DNA from: Gammaproteobacteria bacterium
GTDB lineage: Bacteria; Pseudomonadota; Gammaproteobacteria; Pseudomonadales; Pseudohongiellaceae
Assembly: GCA_041395725.1 (NCBI GenBank)
Contig: JAWKZW010000001.1
Span: 4,532,501 to 4,596,500, forward strand
Reading direction: 5' to 3'
DNA: 64,000 nt
In this document: piece after piece, positions 36,118 through 44,470 of the stretch
How the letters are laid out: the number at the start of each line of letters is the position of its first letter
Numbering within the stretch: position 1 is the stretch's first letter
Notes under the pieces: model-generated
The model's input: only the letters and a program-made list of their open reading frames with translations
Database searches by the model: none
Told to the model about the DNA's origin: nothing
Program-made: the position numbers and the translations under genes

Positions 36118-36151
36118 CCTGAATTCAGAAAAATCCAGAGGATAAAGCAAC

Positions 36152-37003
36152 TTGCGATTCAAACTGCCAGTAAAATCCAGCAAACTCAACGTCTTCATTG
36201 CAATTTTGGGAATTGGGTCGCCTTTTTCAGCCTGTTTGCCGTCCCGCACCACGAAATTGACCGAGGCACAGCACCAGTGGATTGCCGAGCAGATTTTCAA
36301 CAACGAATGCAACCGGGAAGTCCGTTGTCTTACCAGTTGGAATCCAGGAGAGGACTTTCCTTCCCTGGGGCTGGGACATTTCATCTGGTACCGGGCCGGG
36401 CAGGCGGAGATTTACTCAGAAACCTTCCCCGAACTGATGCATTTTTATCAAATCCACGAAATCGAGACTCCGACCTGGATCACAGCCCTGCCAGGTCTGG
36501 ATTCTCCCTGGCAGACCCGGGAGCAGTTCTACGCTGAAATTGATCAGCCGCGGCTGACGGAATTAAGGGATTTTCTGTCGCAGACCCTGCCGATCCAGGC
36601 ACGCTTCATTATTGAACGCCAGCAAGGCGCCCTGTCCGGAATTCTCGAACGGCTCCCCCGCTCCCAACGGACTGCCATCGAGACCCTGTATCACCGGATC
36701 GCCGCCGCCGACCCGCCTTACGGACGCTACGCCCTGATCGACTACGTCAACTTCAAGGGCGAAGGCACCAGCCCGGCTGAGCGCTACCAGGGTCAGGGCT
36801 GGGGCCTGTTGCAGGTGCTGCAGGAAATGCTTGCGCACCCTGATGACCAGGCCGTGCTGGTACGATTTTCCGAAGCGGCAGCGCGGGTGCTGCAACGCCG
36901 GGTAGCAAACGCCCCGGTCGAGCGCAATGAACAACGCTGGCTCACCGGCTGGCTGAACCGCCTGCAGACCTACCTGCCGACTGAGCGGCGCCGGAGCCTG
37001 TAA
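36152..37003 (+). CDS. Putative lipoprotein, conserved hypothetical
   Basis: 283 residues from a TTG start with GAGGA 9 nt upstream. A basic N-terminus and hydrophobic stretch lead to FSAC (Cys28), a slightly weak lipobox, so a lipoprotein is plausible. The body is soluble and helical with distinctive patterns SWNPGEDFPSLGLGHFIWYR, ALIDYVNFKGEG and GQGWGLLQVL. The composition looks like a conserved family, but I cannot name one or assign an activity. Divergent from the GspE-like gene with a 125 bp shared promoter region. Confidence 0.75.
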   Translation: MRFKLPVKSSKLNVFIAILGIGSPFSACLPSRTTKLTEAQHQWIAEQIFNNECNREVRCLTSWNPGEDFPSLGLGHFIWYRAGQAEIYSETFPELMHFYQIHEIETPTWITALPGLDSPWQTREQFYAEIDQPRLTELRDFLSQTLPIQARFIIERQQGALSGILERLPRSQRTAIETLYHRIAAADPPYGRYALIDYVNFKGEGTSPAERYQGQGWGLLQVLQEMLAHPDDQAVLVRFSEAAARVLQRRVANAPVERNEQRWLTGWLNRLQTYLPTERRRSL

Positions 37004-37140
37004 CCACCAAGGGAGTCTCTGCCTGGGGCTGTTCCTGACCTCCCACTGCAGTCTGCGGCAGCGCTTACCTCTTGCCGAACCCGGGACCAGGCAGTAACCT
37101 TGCGGCCTTCGTCAGCAATTAAGTCCGGGGTTGCGCTACC

Positions 37141-38208
37141 GTGAGTTACGAACGTTCCAACATCCAGTCGATGTCCGGCTATGTACCGGGCGAGCAGCCT
37201 GCTGATCCGGAAGTCATCAAGTTAAACACCAATGAAAACCCCTATCCCGCCAGCCCCGCAGTTGCCGCGGCACTGGCTGAAATCCGGATTCAGGATCTGC
37301 GCCGCTATCCCTCTCCCACGGCGCAGCGCTTCCGACAGCTGGCCGCTGACTACCACGGGCTGGACAGTGACAATATTCTGCCCACCAATGGCGGCGACGA
37401 GCTGCTGCGCCTGGCGATCACCACCTTCGCCGGCCCGGGTGAAATGGTCGGCGTAGCTGAGCCCAGTTATTCGCTCTACCCGGTACTGACCGACATACAG
37501 GACTGCAAGCTTCTGCCGGTACCACTGCTGGATGACTGGACGCTGCCATCAAACTTTACCGCCATCCTGAACGATGCCGGTGCCCGCCTCGCCATCCTTG
37601 TAAACCCGCACGCTCCTACCGGGATGCTGATGCCTGCCGCAGAACTGATGGCTATCGCTGACTCTTTTCGAGGCGTGCTGCTGGTGGACGAGGCTTACGT
37701 GGATTTTGTTGACCCCGACAAAGGATACGACCTGACCCCTGCAACCAAAGAGCTGGACAATCTGCTGCTACTGAGGACCCTGAGCAAGGGTTATTCCCTG
37801 GCAGGCCTGCGATTCGGATACGGTATCGGGGCGGCCAGCCTGCTGGCCCCCATGATGTTCAAGACCAGAGACAGCTACAATACCGATTACATTGCCCAAC
37901 ATCTGGCCTGTGCCGCAATCGAGTCCGTGGACAACGCGCGCGCTACCTGGAAACTGGTACGGGACGAACGGCGTCGCCTGGCGGCCGAACTCGACAGACT
38001 CGGTCTGCCCTGCCTGCCAAGCCAGACTAACTTTCTGCTGGCTCAATGCCGGTCAACGGAAGTGGCGCTGTCGATTTATGAAGGCCTGAAACAGCAAGGC
38101 ATTCTGATTCGTTATTTCGCTCAGGATCGCCTGCGGGACAAACTGCGGATAACAGTAGGTACTCCGCAGCAGAACCAGCGCTTGCTGGATTGCCTCGGGA
38201 AGCTCTGA
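37141..38208 (+). CDS. hisC: Histidinol-phosphate aminotransferase
   Basis: 355 residues. A PLP-dependent fold-type I enzyme that converts imidazole-acetol phosphate and glutamate to histidinol phosphate. Visible: LNTNENPYPASP near the N-terminus, NGGDELLRLA, NPHAPTGML, the VDEAYVDF Asp, and the PLP lysine K216 in LRTLSKGYSLAGLRFGYG. The start is GTG at 37141; an ATG at 37171 would also keep the conserved YVPGEQP. No other his genes are adjacent. Related aromatic or phosphonate aminotransferases share these motifs, so the substrate is probable rather than certain. Confidence 0.88.
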   Translation: MSYERSNIQSMSGYVPGEQPADPEVIKLNTNENPYPASPAVAAALAEIRIQDLRRYPSPTAQRFRQLAADYHGLDSDNILPTNGGDELLRLAITTFAGPGEMVGVAEPSYSLYPVLTDIQDCKLLPVPLLDDWTLPSNFTAILNDAGARLAILVNPHAPTGMLMPAAELMAIADSFRGVLLVDEAYVDFVDPDKGYDLTPATKELDNLLLLRTLSKGYSLAGLRFGYGIGAASLLAPMMFKTRDSYNTDYIAQHLACAAIESVDNARATWKLVRDERRRLAAELDRLGLPCLPSQTNFLLAQCRSTEVALSIYEGLKQQGILIRYFAQDRLRDKLRITVGTPQQNQRLLDCLGKL

Positions 38209-38248
38209 GCAGCAGGCCTTCAAAACCGGGCACACAGGGTGTGATGTG

Positions 38249-38710
38249 ATGACTGGCAACCAGGAATTCTCCGGACGATCTGATCAATTTGGCATCAGCA
38301 GGGTGCACTTCTGCCCGGACTGCAGGAAGCCTCTGCGTCGCATCAATGGTAAGATGGGCCCTTTCTGGAGCTGTACTGGTTTCCCCCAGTGTCGCACCAC
38401 CCTGGATGACGTGGGCGGCAAACCGTCCCATGAACCGGACGAACATTATTGCTGCCCGATCTGTACGCGCCGGATGGTGCGTCTTCAGGGCGACGAAGAC
38501 GACGTATTCTGGATCTGCACCGGTTCCAGCAGAGGCTGTAACGTGCGACTCAAGGACGATAATGGTATGCCGGAGCGGGCCTGGCGCTGCGGCAGCTGTG
38601 GCCGACTCCTGAAATTGCGGCACGGTAAACACGGCGCGTTCTGGGGCTGCAGTCGCTATCCCGAATGCAAACAGACTTACAATGATCTTGACGGAAAACC
38701 GGACCTTTGA
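38249..38710 (+). CDS. Free-standing topoisomerase-type C4 zinc-finger protein
   Basis: 153 residues from the ATG at 38249 (a GTG lies one codon earlier). Three C4 zinc fingers: CPDC..CTGFPQC (about 23-50), CPIC..CTGSSRGC (about 70-96) and CGSC..CSRYPEC (about 113-140), each with the FWxC and YPxC pattern of the C-terminal fingers of DNA topoisomerase I. There is no topoisomerase catalytic domain. Likely a nucleic-acid-binding protein; such free-standing TopA-tail proteins are known but poorly characterised. It is followed with a 4-nt overlap by a small membrane protein gene. Confidence 0.82.
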   Translation: MTGNQEFSGRSDQFGISRVHFCPDCRKPLRRINGKMGPFWSCTGFPQCRTTLDDVGGKPSHEPDEHYCCPICTRRMVRLQGDEDDVFWICTGSSRGCNVRLKDDNGMPERAWRCGSCGRLLKLRHGKHGAFWGCSRYPECKQTYNDLDGKPDL

Positions 38711-38967
38711 TTTTCTCTCTGATTAAAGTTCGCAAGAAAACCAGCACCGTGATTGCCGGCGTGATGATCGGTGTGGCGTGCCTGTGGGGCATCGCCATGT
38801 GGCAGGATGTCAGCGCCCGACAACTCTTTAATGTGTTACTGGGCAGCCTGGCCTTAATCCTGGGTATCATGCTGATAGCCTTGCTGGTAATCGTGACACT
38901 GAAAGGGGTTGGAAAGCTGATCAGGAAATCGCTTCCAGGCGACGAGTCCGACGACGACCCGTCATAG
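38707..38967 (+). CDS. Small two-span membrane protein
   Basis: 86 residues if the TTG at 38707 is used. That codon overlaps the previous stop (TTTGA), suggesting coupled translation, although the Shine-Dalgarno is weak. Two helices (about 16-33 and 42-68) and an acidic C-terminal tail GDESDDDPS. No family recognised. Its 3' end overlaps that of the convergent rimI gene by 6 bp. Confidence 0.6.
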   Translation: MIFSLIKVRKKTSTVIAGVMIGVACLWGIAMWQDVSARQLFNVLLGSLALILGIMLIALLVIVTLKGVGKLIRKSLPGDESDDDPS

Positions 38968-39438
38968 TGGGAGCGTACGCGACATGATGATAGCGTCTTC
39001 TCTGCCGTGTTCGGAGGGATAGTAGTTCTTGCGCTCGCCGATCGGCAGAAAACCCATTGCCCGGTACAGTGACCTGGCGCCTTCATTAGAGTGCCTGACC
39101 TCCAGGAAACAGACTTCCGCCTCTTCCTGTTCCGCCTGCTCCAGCAGAAATCTCAGCATGCGCTTGCCGTGCCCTGCTCCCTGATAGTCAGGATGCACAC
39201 ACAGGGTCAGCAGATGACTCTCGCCGACGGCGACTGACAGGACCCCATGTCCGATCAGTTTGTCATCGCTGGCAAGTACCCAACACTGATAGCCGGCGCG
39301 CAGACAGTCTACGAAAATACGCTTGTTCCATGGATGTTCATAGGATGCCGCGGCCTCATTCTGCACCACCAGGTCCAGATCACTGGCACGCATACGGCGC
39401 ATGACAAAATCATCTTCTGCTTGAATATCTGGTAGCAC
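38962..39438 (-). CDS. rimI: Ribosomal protein bS18-alanine N-acetyltransferase
   Basis: 158 residues, GNAT fold. It acetylates the N-terminal Ala of ribosomal protein S18. Motif A is LCVHPDYQGAGHGKRML (acetyl-CoA binding Q/GxGxG/A), followed by FLEVRHSNEGARSLYRAMGF and ERKNYYP typical of RimI. GTG start at 39438 with AAGGGA 5 nt upstream; internal ATGs at 39402 and 39393 are alternatives. The upstream psi-like gene ends only 9 bp before, the same order as holD-rimI in enterobacteria. Confidence 0.9.
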   Translation of the reverse strand: MLPDIQAEDDFVMRRMRASDLDLVVQNEAAASYEHPWNKRIFVDCLRAGYQCWVLASDDKLIGHGVLSVAVGESHLLTLCVHPDYQGAGHGKRMLRFLLEQAEQEEAEVCFLEVRHSNEGARSLYRAMGFLPIGERKNYYPSEHGREDAIIMSRTLPL

Positions 39439-39447
39439 GCCAGTCCC

Positions 39448-40230
39448 TTACTGTTCCAAGAGGCTCCGAATTACGCGGATGTCTTCCCAGACGGACCGCT
39501 TCAAAGTGGGAACCTGAAGCATGGCACCGAGGCTGTGGGTGTAAATCACCCGCGTATCACCTCCAGCCAATAGCGTGTCAACCCCGGCCTGGGCAAACAG
39601 CGCTTTAGATTGATTCCCGAACACCACGATCACCGCAAAGGCGGCTGATTCGAGCCGCTTGCGCAGAAAACCCTGCAGCGCCTGAAAGGCCTCTGGGGCC
39701 CGGGCGATCGAGGCATCATCTTCAAGCCCCAGGGGCCAGTTGAATCTATCCGGCTTCCGGGTCTGTTCTGACTCTACATCCAGGGCATGCAGTATTGCCT
39801 GCAGGAGTCTCGATGTTCCGTTTACTATACGTTCGTTTCCCATGAACGGGATTTCACTGATCAACGCCAATTTTTCCGTGGCCGGATAGAACTGCATACT
39901 GAATCGCAGTTGCTGTGCCTCGGCATCCGCCGGCGGGTCAATCGATGCCGTTGGCTCAGGGGTTACAGATGAACTGGATCGGGAACCGGTGCCGGCTTGA
40001 GGTGGTACCGCCGGGGCAACCGAAACTCCCATTGCGTCCAGCGCCGAGGCCGCCGGCCCGGCAGCAGTCGAGGCGCGGACAGACAGGGCAGCCTTCCCGG
40101 CGGATGCCACCCGCTCCGGATCGGAAATTACCGCGTCATTATCAGCGTCTGCCAACGCCGCCTGACTATGACGCTCATAACAATCGATTCCCATTGCGCG
40201 TAAGTAGGCCAGGCGGCGGAGTTCGTTCAT
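39448..40230 (-). CDS. Divergent DNA polymerase III psi-subunit-like protein
   Basis: 260 residues from the ATG at 40230. The N-terminal MNELRRLAYLRAMGIDCYER resembles the start of HolD, whose N-terminal peptide contacts chi. A 35-codon extension to an ATG at 40335 is possible but would leave only 47 bp before the divergent gene. A Ser/Ala/Pro-rich spacer (about residues 30-110) separates it from a C-terminal alpha/beta domain with FNWPLGLEDD, HSLGAMLQVP and LKRSVWEDIR. Position directly before rimI matches holD. A divergent ('cryptic') psi is known in pseudomonads, and this fits that type. Inference from position and weak motifs; it links the clamp loader to chi and SSB. Confidence 0.65.
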   Translation of the reverse strand: MNELRRLAYLRAMGIDCYERHSQAALADADNDAVISDPERVASAGKAALSVRASTAAGPAASALDAMGVSVAPAVPPQAGTGSRSSSSVTPEPTASIDPPADAEAQQLRFSMQFYPATEKLALISEIPFMGNERIVNGTSRLLQAILHALDVESEQTRKPDRFNWPLGLEDDASIARAPEAFQALQGFLRKRLESAAFAVIVVFGNQSKALFAQAGVDTLLAGGDTRVIYTHSLGAMLQVPTLKRSVWEDIRVIRSLLEQ

Positions 40231-40382
40231 AGAGTGAATAGTGCTTGAATCGTCGGATACTGCAGGCCTTTCACTATACGCCTTTAGGGTGACCGCAACA
40301 ACCGGGCCGGACCGGCTGTTGTGATTCTCCGACATTCATGTTTGAATCCGGCTTCGTCGTTACCGAAGCAGAACAAAGCACC

Positions 40383-41369
40383 ATGAAAGCGATTGTTTGT
40401 CATTCCTATGGCCCCCCTGAAAACCTGGCACTGGAAGAGGTGGCGGATCCCATCCCCGGAGAAAATCAGGCGGTTGTCGAGGTGTTTGCCGCATCGCTCA
40501 ATTTCCCCGACACGCTGCAGATTCAGGGCAAGTACCAGTTCCAACCCCCCATGCCTTTTATACCGGGCTCCGAAGTCGGTGGTGTTGTCAATTCTATTGG
40601 CCCGGGCCTGAAAGATTTCCAGCCTGGCGACCGGGTCATGGCCACGCCCTCCATTGGCGGCCTGGCCGAGAAAGTGACCGTCGATAGGGCCGGCCTGCGG
40701 AAAATACCTGACAACATGGATTTCAAAACGGCGGCCAGTTTTGCCATGGTCTACACCACCTCTTACCACGCTCTGAAGCAACGGGCCCGACTGCAGCCCG
40801 GAGAAACTCTCCTGGTGCTGGGTGCCAGCGGCGGTGTGGGCCTCACGGCGGTGGAGCTTGGTAAGCTGATGGGCGCCCGGGTAATCGCCGCAGCCAGCTC
40901 AGACGAGAAGCTGGATTTTGTCAGGCGCTTCAAACCTGACCATACTATTAACTACGCAGACGGCGAGTTGAAAGAGAAAGTCAAGGAATTGACCGACGGG
41001 CGTGGCGCCGACGTCATTTACGATCCCGTCGGCGGTGATCTGTTTGATCAGTGTACCCGCTGCATCAACTGGAACGGCCGCTTGCTGGTCGTTGGTTTTA
41101 CCAGCGGTAGAATTCCCGAGTACAAGGCCAACCTGGCACTTTTGAAAGGAGCCTCCATGGTCGGAGTCTTCCTGGGCCGGTTCCGCAAGGAGGAGCCAGA
41201 GGCCTACGAGCAGAATTTTCAGGAACTGCTGGACCTGTTCGCCGCCGGCAGGATCCAGCCGGTTGTCACACAGGCCTTTCCGATGCAGGAATTCGTGTCT
41301 GCCTTCAATGTTTTCTCAGAACGCAAGGTGATGGGCAAGGTAGTGCTAGAAATCAGGGCCGAGAGTTAA
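40383..41369 (+). CDS. NADPH:quinone oxidoreductase family protein (zinc-free MDR)
   Basis: 328 residues from the ATG at 40383 (MKAIVCHSYGPP...); the ATG at 40338 adds 15 residues with no family match. Medium-chain dehydrogenase/reductase fold: a GroES-like N-domain (ASLNFPDTLQIQGKYQ, FIPGSEVGGVV), then a Rossmann domain with GASGGVGLTAVELGK. The Cys/His zinc ligands of alcohol dehydrogenases are absent, as expected for quinone or enoyl-thioester reductases. Acyl-CoA-related work is likely, because a CoA ligase gene follows after only 10 bp. Confidence 0.88.
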   Translation: MKAIVCHSYGPPENLALEEVADPIPGENQAVVEVFAASLNFPDTLQIQGKYQFQPPMPFIPGSEVGGVVNSIGPGLKDFQPGDRVMATPSIGGLAEKVTVDRAGLRKIPDNMDFKTAASFAMVYTTSYHALKQRARLQPGETLLVLGASGGVGLTAVELGKLMGARVIAAASSDEKLDFVRRFKPDHTINYADGELKEKVKELTDGRGADVIYDPVGGDLFDQCTRCINWNGRLLVVGFTSGRIPEYKANLALLKGASMVGVFLGRFRKEEPEAYEQNFQELLDLFAAGRIQPVVTQAFPMQEFVSAFNVFSERKVMGKVVLEIRAES

Positions 41370-41379
41370 GGCGCTGTCG

Positions 41380-43107
41380 ATGCTGAGTCGCGAGGAGATG
41401 AAACGGGATCTGGAGCGCCTGCGGGAAATAGTTCTGGCCCTCAAGGCGCCCGGTCGCCCCCTAGCCACCCACAAGGAAATCATCGACGGTATCGAGCTCG
41501 ATGTATTTTCCAATACACCGCAGACCCTCGACGAAATTTACCGGCTGGGCTTAGAGATTGCCGAGCGGGATTTTCTCGTCTATCAGGATGAGCGTTTCAG
41601 CTTTGGCGAAACCTACCGGTTGGCTCAGCAGCTCGCGCGAGTGATGATAGGCCGCTATGACATAGCCAAAGGGGACCGGGTTGCCCTCTGCTCCCGCAAT
41701 AATCCCGAGTGGTGTCTGGCCTACCTGGCTACCACCATGATCGGAGCTATCGTGGTTCCCATGAACTCCTGGTGGACTGGCGCCGAAATGGAGTATGGCC
41801 TGGAGGACAGTGGCGCCAGGCTGTTGTTTGCCGACCAGGAACGCATCGATCGTATTGAGCCCTACCTGAACCCGCTGAACCTGCAGGTGGTCGCCATCAA
41901 ACCGGAGCGGAACCAGCCCTACCCAGAATTTCACCAGCTGCTGGCCGGGCCGGCCTTTGCGGACATCGACCTCGCGCAGCACCGGGCCACGGCTGACGAC
42001 GACGCCTCGATCATGTACACCTCCGGTTCTACCGGGCACCCCAAGGGCGTGCTTTCTACCCACCGCAACATCACCCACGCCCTGTATACCTGGCTGTTCG
42101 TCAAAGAAGCGAACGAAATTCTGCGCCCGGAACTGGCGGAGACGGACCCGACAGCCGAGCCGGCCATTTTATGCAACGTCCCCCTGTTTCATGTGACCGG
42201 CAGTCACGCCCAGTTCCTGAACTGCTTTGTCACCCGGCGCAAGTTCGTCATGATGTACAAATGGGATCCGGAAGTCGCCCTGCAGCTGATAGAAAAAGAA
42301 CGCATTTCGGTTTTTCACGGCGTACCGACCATGACCTGGGAGTTGATGCAGTCGCCTGCTTTCGACCGGACCGATCTTAGCTGCCTGCGCAGCGTCCAGA
42401 GCGGTGGCGCCGCCCGCCCCCCGGAACATCTGGCACTGATGCTGAAAAGGTTTCCTGCCAAGGCCGTCCCCGGACTTGGCTACGGCCTGACGGAAACCAA
42501 TGCCATTGGCGGCATCATCACCGGCAAGTTCTACGAGGCTAATCCCCGCAGTACCGGGCGACCGACTCCACCGGTAACCCAGGTTAGAATAGTCGACGAG
42601 CTGGGCAACACGCTCGACGCCGGCCAGGCAGGCGAAATCTGTATCAAAGGCCCCACTGTCATGCGTGGTTACTGGAACAAACCCCAGGACACCCGGGAGG
42701 TGATCAGGGATGGCTGGTTCCATTCCGGCGATATCGGCATACTCGATGATCTGGGGTTCCTGATCATCATGGACCGGGCCAAGGACATCGTTATCCGCGG
42801 CGGCGAAAACATAGGCTGCGCGGAAGTGGAGTACGCCATCGTGGAACATCCTGCCGTTAACGAGGTATCCGTGTACGGTATCCCCGATAACCGCCTGGGA
42901 GAAGTTCCCTGCGCCACGGTCATGTTGAAGCCAGGAGAATCCCTCTCAAGCGAGGATCTCAATACTTTTCTGGCCCGGAAACTGGCCCGCTTCAAGATCC
43001 CGGCTCATTTCTTTTTCCAGTATGAACAGCTGCCGCGGATCGCCAGTGGCAAAATCGCCAAGAAGCAGCTGCGCGAAATCGCGGAAGCAAAGCTCGCCAG
43101 TGACTGA
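41380..43107 (+). CDS. Class I adenylate-forming acyl-CoA synthetase
   Basis: 575 residues, cytoplasmic or peripheral. It activates a carboxylic acid with ATP and joins it to CoA. AMP-binding P-loop SIMYTSGSTGHPKG (about 208-221), the GYGLTETNAIGG motif, the adenylate Asp region WFHSGDIGILDDLG, hinge RAKDIVIRGGENIG, and the catalytic lysine in RIASGKIAKKQL near the C-terminus are all present. Longer at the N-terminus than typical FadD by a helical segment. The substrate is not readable; a medium or long fatty or terpenoid acid is plausible. In an operon with the reductase 10 bp upstream. Confidence 0.9.
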   Translation: MLSREEMKRDLERLREIVLALKAPGRPLATHKEIIDGIELDVFSNTPQTLDEIYRLGLEIAERDFLVYQDERFSFGETYRLAQQLARVMIGRYDIAKGDRVALCSRNNPEWCLAYLATTMIGAIVVPMNSWWTGAEMEYGLEDSGARLLFADQERIDRIEPYLNPLNLQVVAIKPERNQPYPEFHQLLAGPAFADIDLAQHRATADDDASIMYTSGSTGHPKGVLSTHRNITHALYTWLFVKEANEILRPELAETDPTAEPAILCNVPLFHVTGSHAQFLNCFVTRRKFVMMYKWDPEVALQLIEKERISVFHGVPTMTWELMQSPAFDRTDLSCLRSVQSGGAARPPEHLALMLKRFPAKAVPGLGYGLTETNAIGGIITGKFYEANPRSTGRPTPPVTQVRIVDELGNTLDAGQAGEICIKGPTVMRGYWNKPQDTREVIRDGWFHSGDIGILDDLGFLIIMDRAKDIVIRGGENIGCAEVEYAIVEHPAVNEVSVYGIPDNRLGEVPCATVMLKPGESLSSEDLNTFLARKLARFKIPAHFFFQYEQLPRIASGKIAKKQLREIAEAKLASD

Positions 43108-43245
43108 ATGCTGGCATATTTTAGCCTGCCGACTATTGCCTTTTACTCCATTTCCCCCTATATAGTCCTCGGAGCAAAGTGGTGCCCGGCAACGCCGAAC
43201 CCGAGGTCAAACCGGGCGGTACTTCACGAAACTGGCAATTTTTTG

Positions 43246-43275
43246 TTGAAGATAATTTGCCCAGGCTCCGATAAT
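43246..43275 (+). promoter_or_regulatory. Candidate promoter of the small acidic protein gene
   Basis: TTGAAG (43246-43251), 18 bp, GATAAT (43270-43275): a weak -35 and a good -10. It lies 74 bp before the start codon at 43350, downstream of the acyl-CoA synthetase stop. Confidence 0.35.
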
Positions 43276-43349
43276 GGTATTGAAGGTTTTGTTTTCAACC
43301 AATCCTGCTGGATCCTTCTCGGGCCAGAGGTTGATAGAGGGTTGTTCAG

Positions 43350-43598
43350 ATGGCAGATTTGAGCGAAACCAGGGACGACGATTGGGACGACAGCGAGGAA
43401 GTCGCTGAGCAGTTCGAAGGTATTGACGCCGACAACGTGATGCAATTCAGCGATTTCGTCGAGGCGGACGTCAAAAAAGTGCAAAAACATCGCCTCACCG
43501 AGTTGCGTCGACGTGCCGAAGAGCGACAGGACTGGAAGAGAATCAGTCACGAGTTTGACTGGGAATTAGACCAGGACGACGTTCTCGAGGAAGCCTGA
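43350..43598 (+). CDS. Small acidic hypothetical protein
   Basis: 82 residues, strongly acidic at both ends (ETRDDDWDDSEE and DQDDVLEEA) with a basic helical middle (KKVQKHRLTELRRRAEERQDWKR). Predicted soluble and partly coiled. GAGGG about 9 nt before the ATG. No family recognised with confidence. Short proteins with this charge pattern are often conserved adaptor-like proteins, but nothing here shows a function. A bidirectional hairpin follows directly. Confidence 0.65.
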   Translation: MADLSETRDDDWDDSEEVAEQFEGIDADNVMQFSDFVEADVKKVQKHRLTELRRRAEERQDWKRISHEFDWELDQDDVLEEA

Positions 43599-43605
43599 AT
43601 ACAGA

Positions 43606-43644
43606 ATTACCTGGCCGCGCGGCCATCGTGCCAGGCCAGGTAAT
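43606..43644. terminator. Bidirectional hairpin between convergent genes
   Basis: Perfect 11-bp inverted repeat ATTACCTGGCC (43606-43616) / GGCCAGGTAAT (43634-43644) around a 17-nt loop, 8 bp after the stop of the acidic protein gene and 86 bp from the end of the convergent gene. No long U-run follows on either strand, so termination strength is uncertain, but position and stem fit a shared terminator. Confidence 0.6.
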
Positions 43645-43729
43645 GCTGACTGCCTGTTTCGGCTGATCGGAAGGGTTTAATTCGCCCTGTGGCTGAATAA
43701 TTCCCCTCAACAGGCTTATACCCCGGCCT

Positions 43730-44413
43730 TCAGACCAGGCGGATCGCCAGTTGGTCTATTCCCTCTACGGTTGCCACCACCCTGTCCCCCACCTGCAGAG
43801 GCCCCACGCCGGCTGGCGTGCCGGTGAAGATCAGATCACCCTCGCGCAACGTGAAGTAAGTGGAAAGTTCGGCAATTATTTCCGCGACACCCCAGGTCAT
43901 GTCTGCAATATTACCCTGTTGCCGTATTTCACCATTTACCGTCAGACTGATCTCCGCACGGTCCAGAATCCCGGTCCGGGCGACACGATGAATAGCCGAA
44001 AGCGGCGCTGAATTATCAAAGCCCTTGGCAACATCCCAGGGGCGGCCCGCTTTCTTGGCGTCATCCTGCAGGTCTCGGCGGGTTAGATCAATACCGACCC
44101 CATAGCCCAGGATCAGGTCCGCGGCATCATCGACTGCAACATTTCTGCCACCCTTGCCAAGAGCCACCACCAGTTCCACCTCATAGTGAAGCTTGCCGGT
44201 ATGCCCGGGAAACGGAATCTCCTCCCTGCCGTGAACCACTGCGTCCGCAGGCTTGCTGAAAAAGCAGGGCGGCTCGCGGCTGGGATCCCCCCCCATTTCC
44301 CGCGCATGGTCTACATAGTTCTTACCTACACAATAGACCCGGTGAACTGCCAGGGCGCTATCGCTGTCGGCTATCGGAACGCTGGGTATCAGTGGCGGAA
44401 ACAGATAATTCAT
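43730..44413 (-). CDS. Fumarylacetoacetate hydrolase family protein
   Basis: 227 residues, cytoplasmic. Metal-dependent C-C bond hydrolase/decarboxylase fold. Visible: VYCVGKNYVDHAREMG, HYEVELVVALGKGG (the metal-binding Glu pair), YGVGIDLTRRDLQ, GRPWDVAKGFDNSAP and FTGTPAGVGPLQVGD. The short length fits the single-domain group that includes acylpyruvases and oxaloacetate decarboxylases (FAHD1/YcgM type) rather than true fumarylacetoacetase. Substrate is inferred at group level only. Confidence 0.9.
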   Translation of the reverse strand: MNYLFPPLIPSVPIADSDSALAVHRVYCVGKNYVDHAREMGGDPSREPPCFFSKPADAVVHGREEIPFPGHTGKLHYEVELVVALGKGGRNVAVDDAADLILGYGVGIDLTRRDLQDDAKKAGRPWDVAKGFDNSAPLSAIHRVARTGILDRAEISLTVNGEIRQQGNIADMTWGVAEIIAELSTYFTLREGDLIFTGTPAGVGPLQVGDRVVATVEGIDQLAIRLV

Positions 44414-44470
44414 AGTCTTGCCCTTGTCAGTTTTTAATAGCCGGCATCCCTTAGCTGAGAAAAACCCGCG

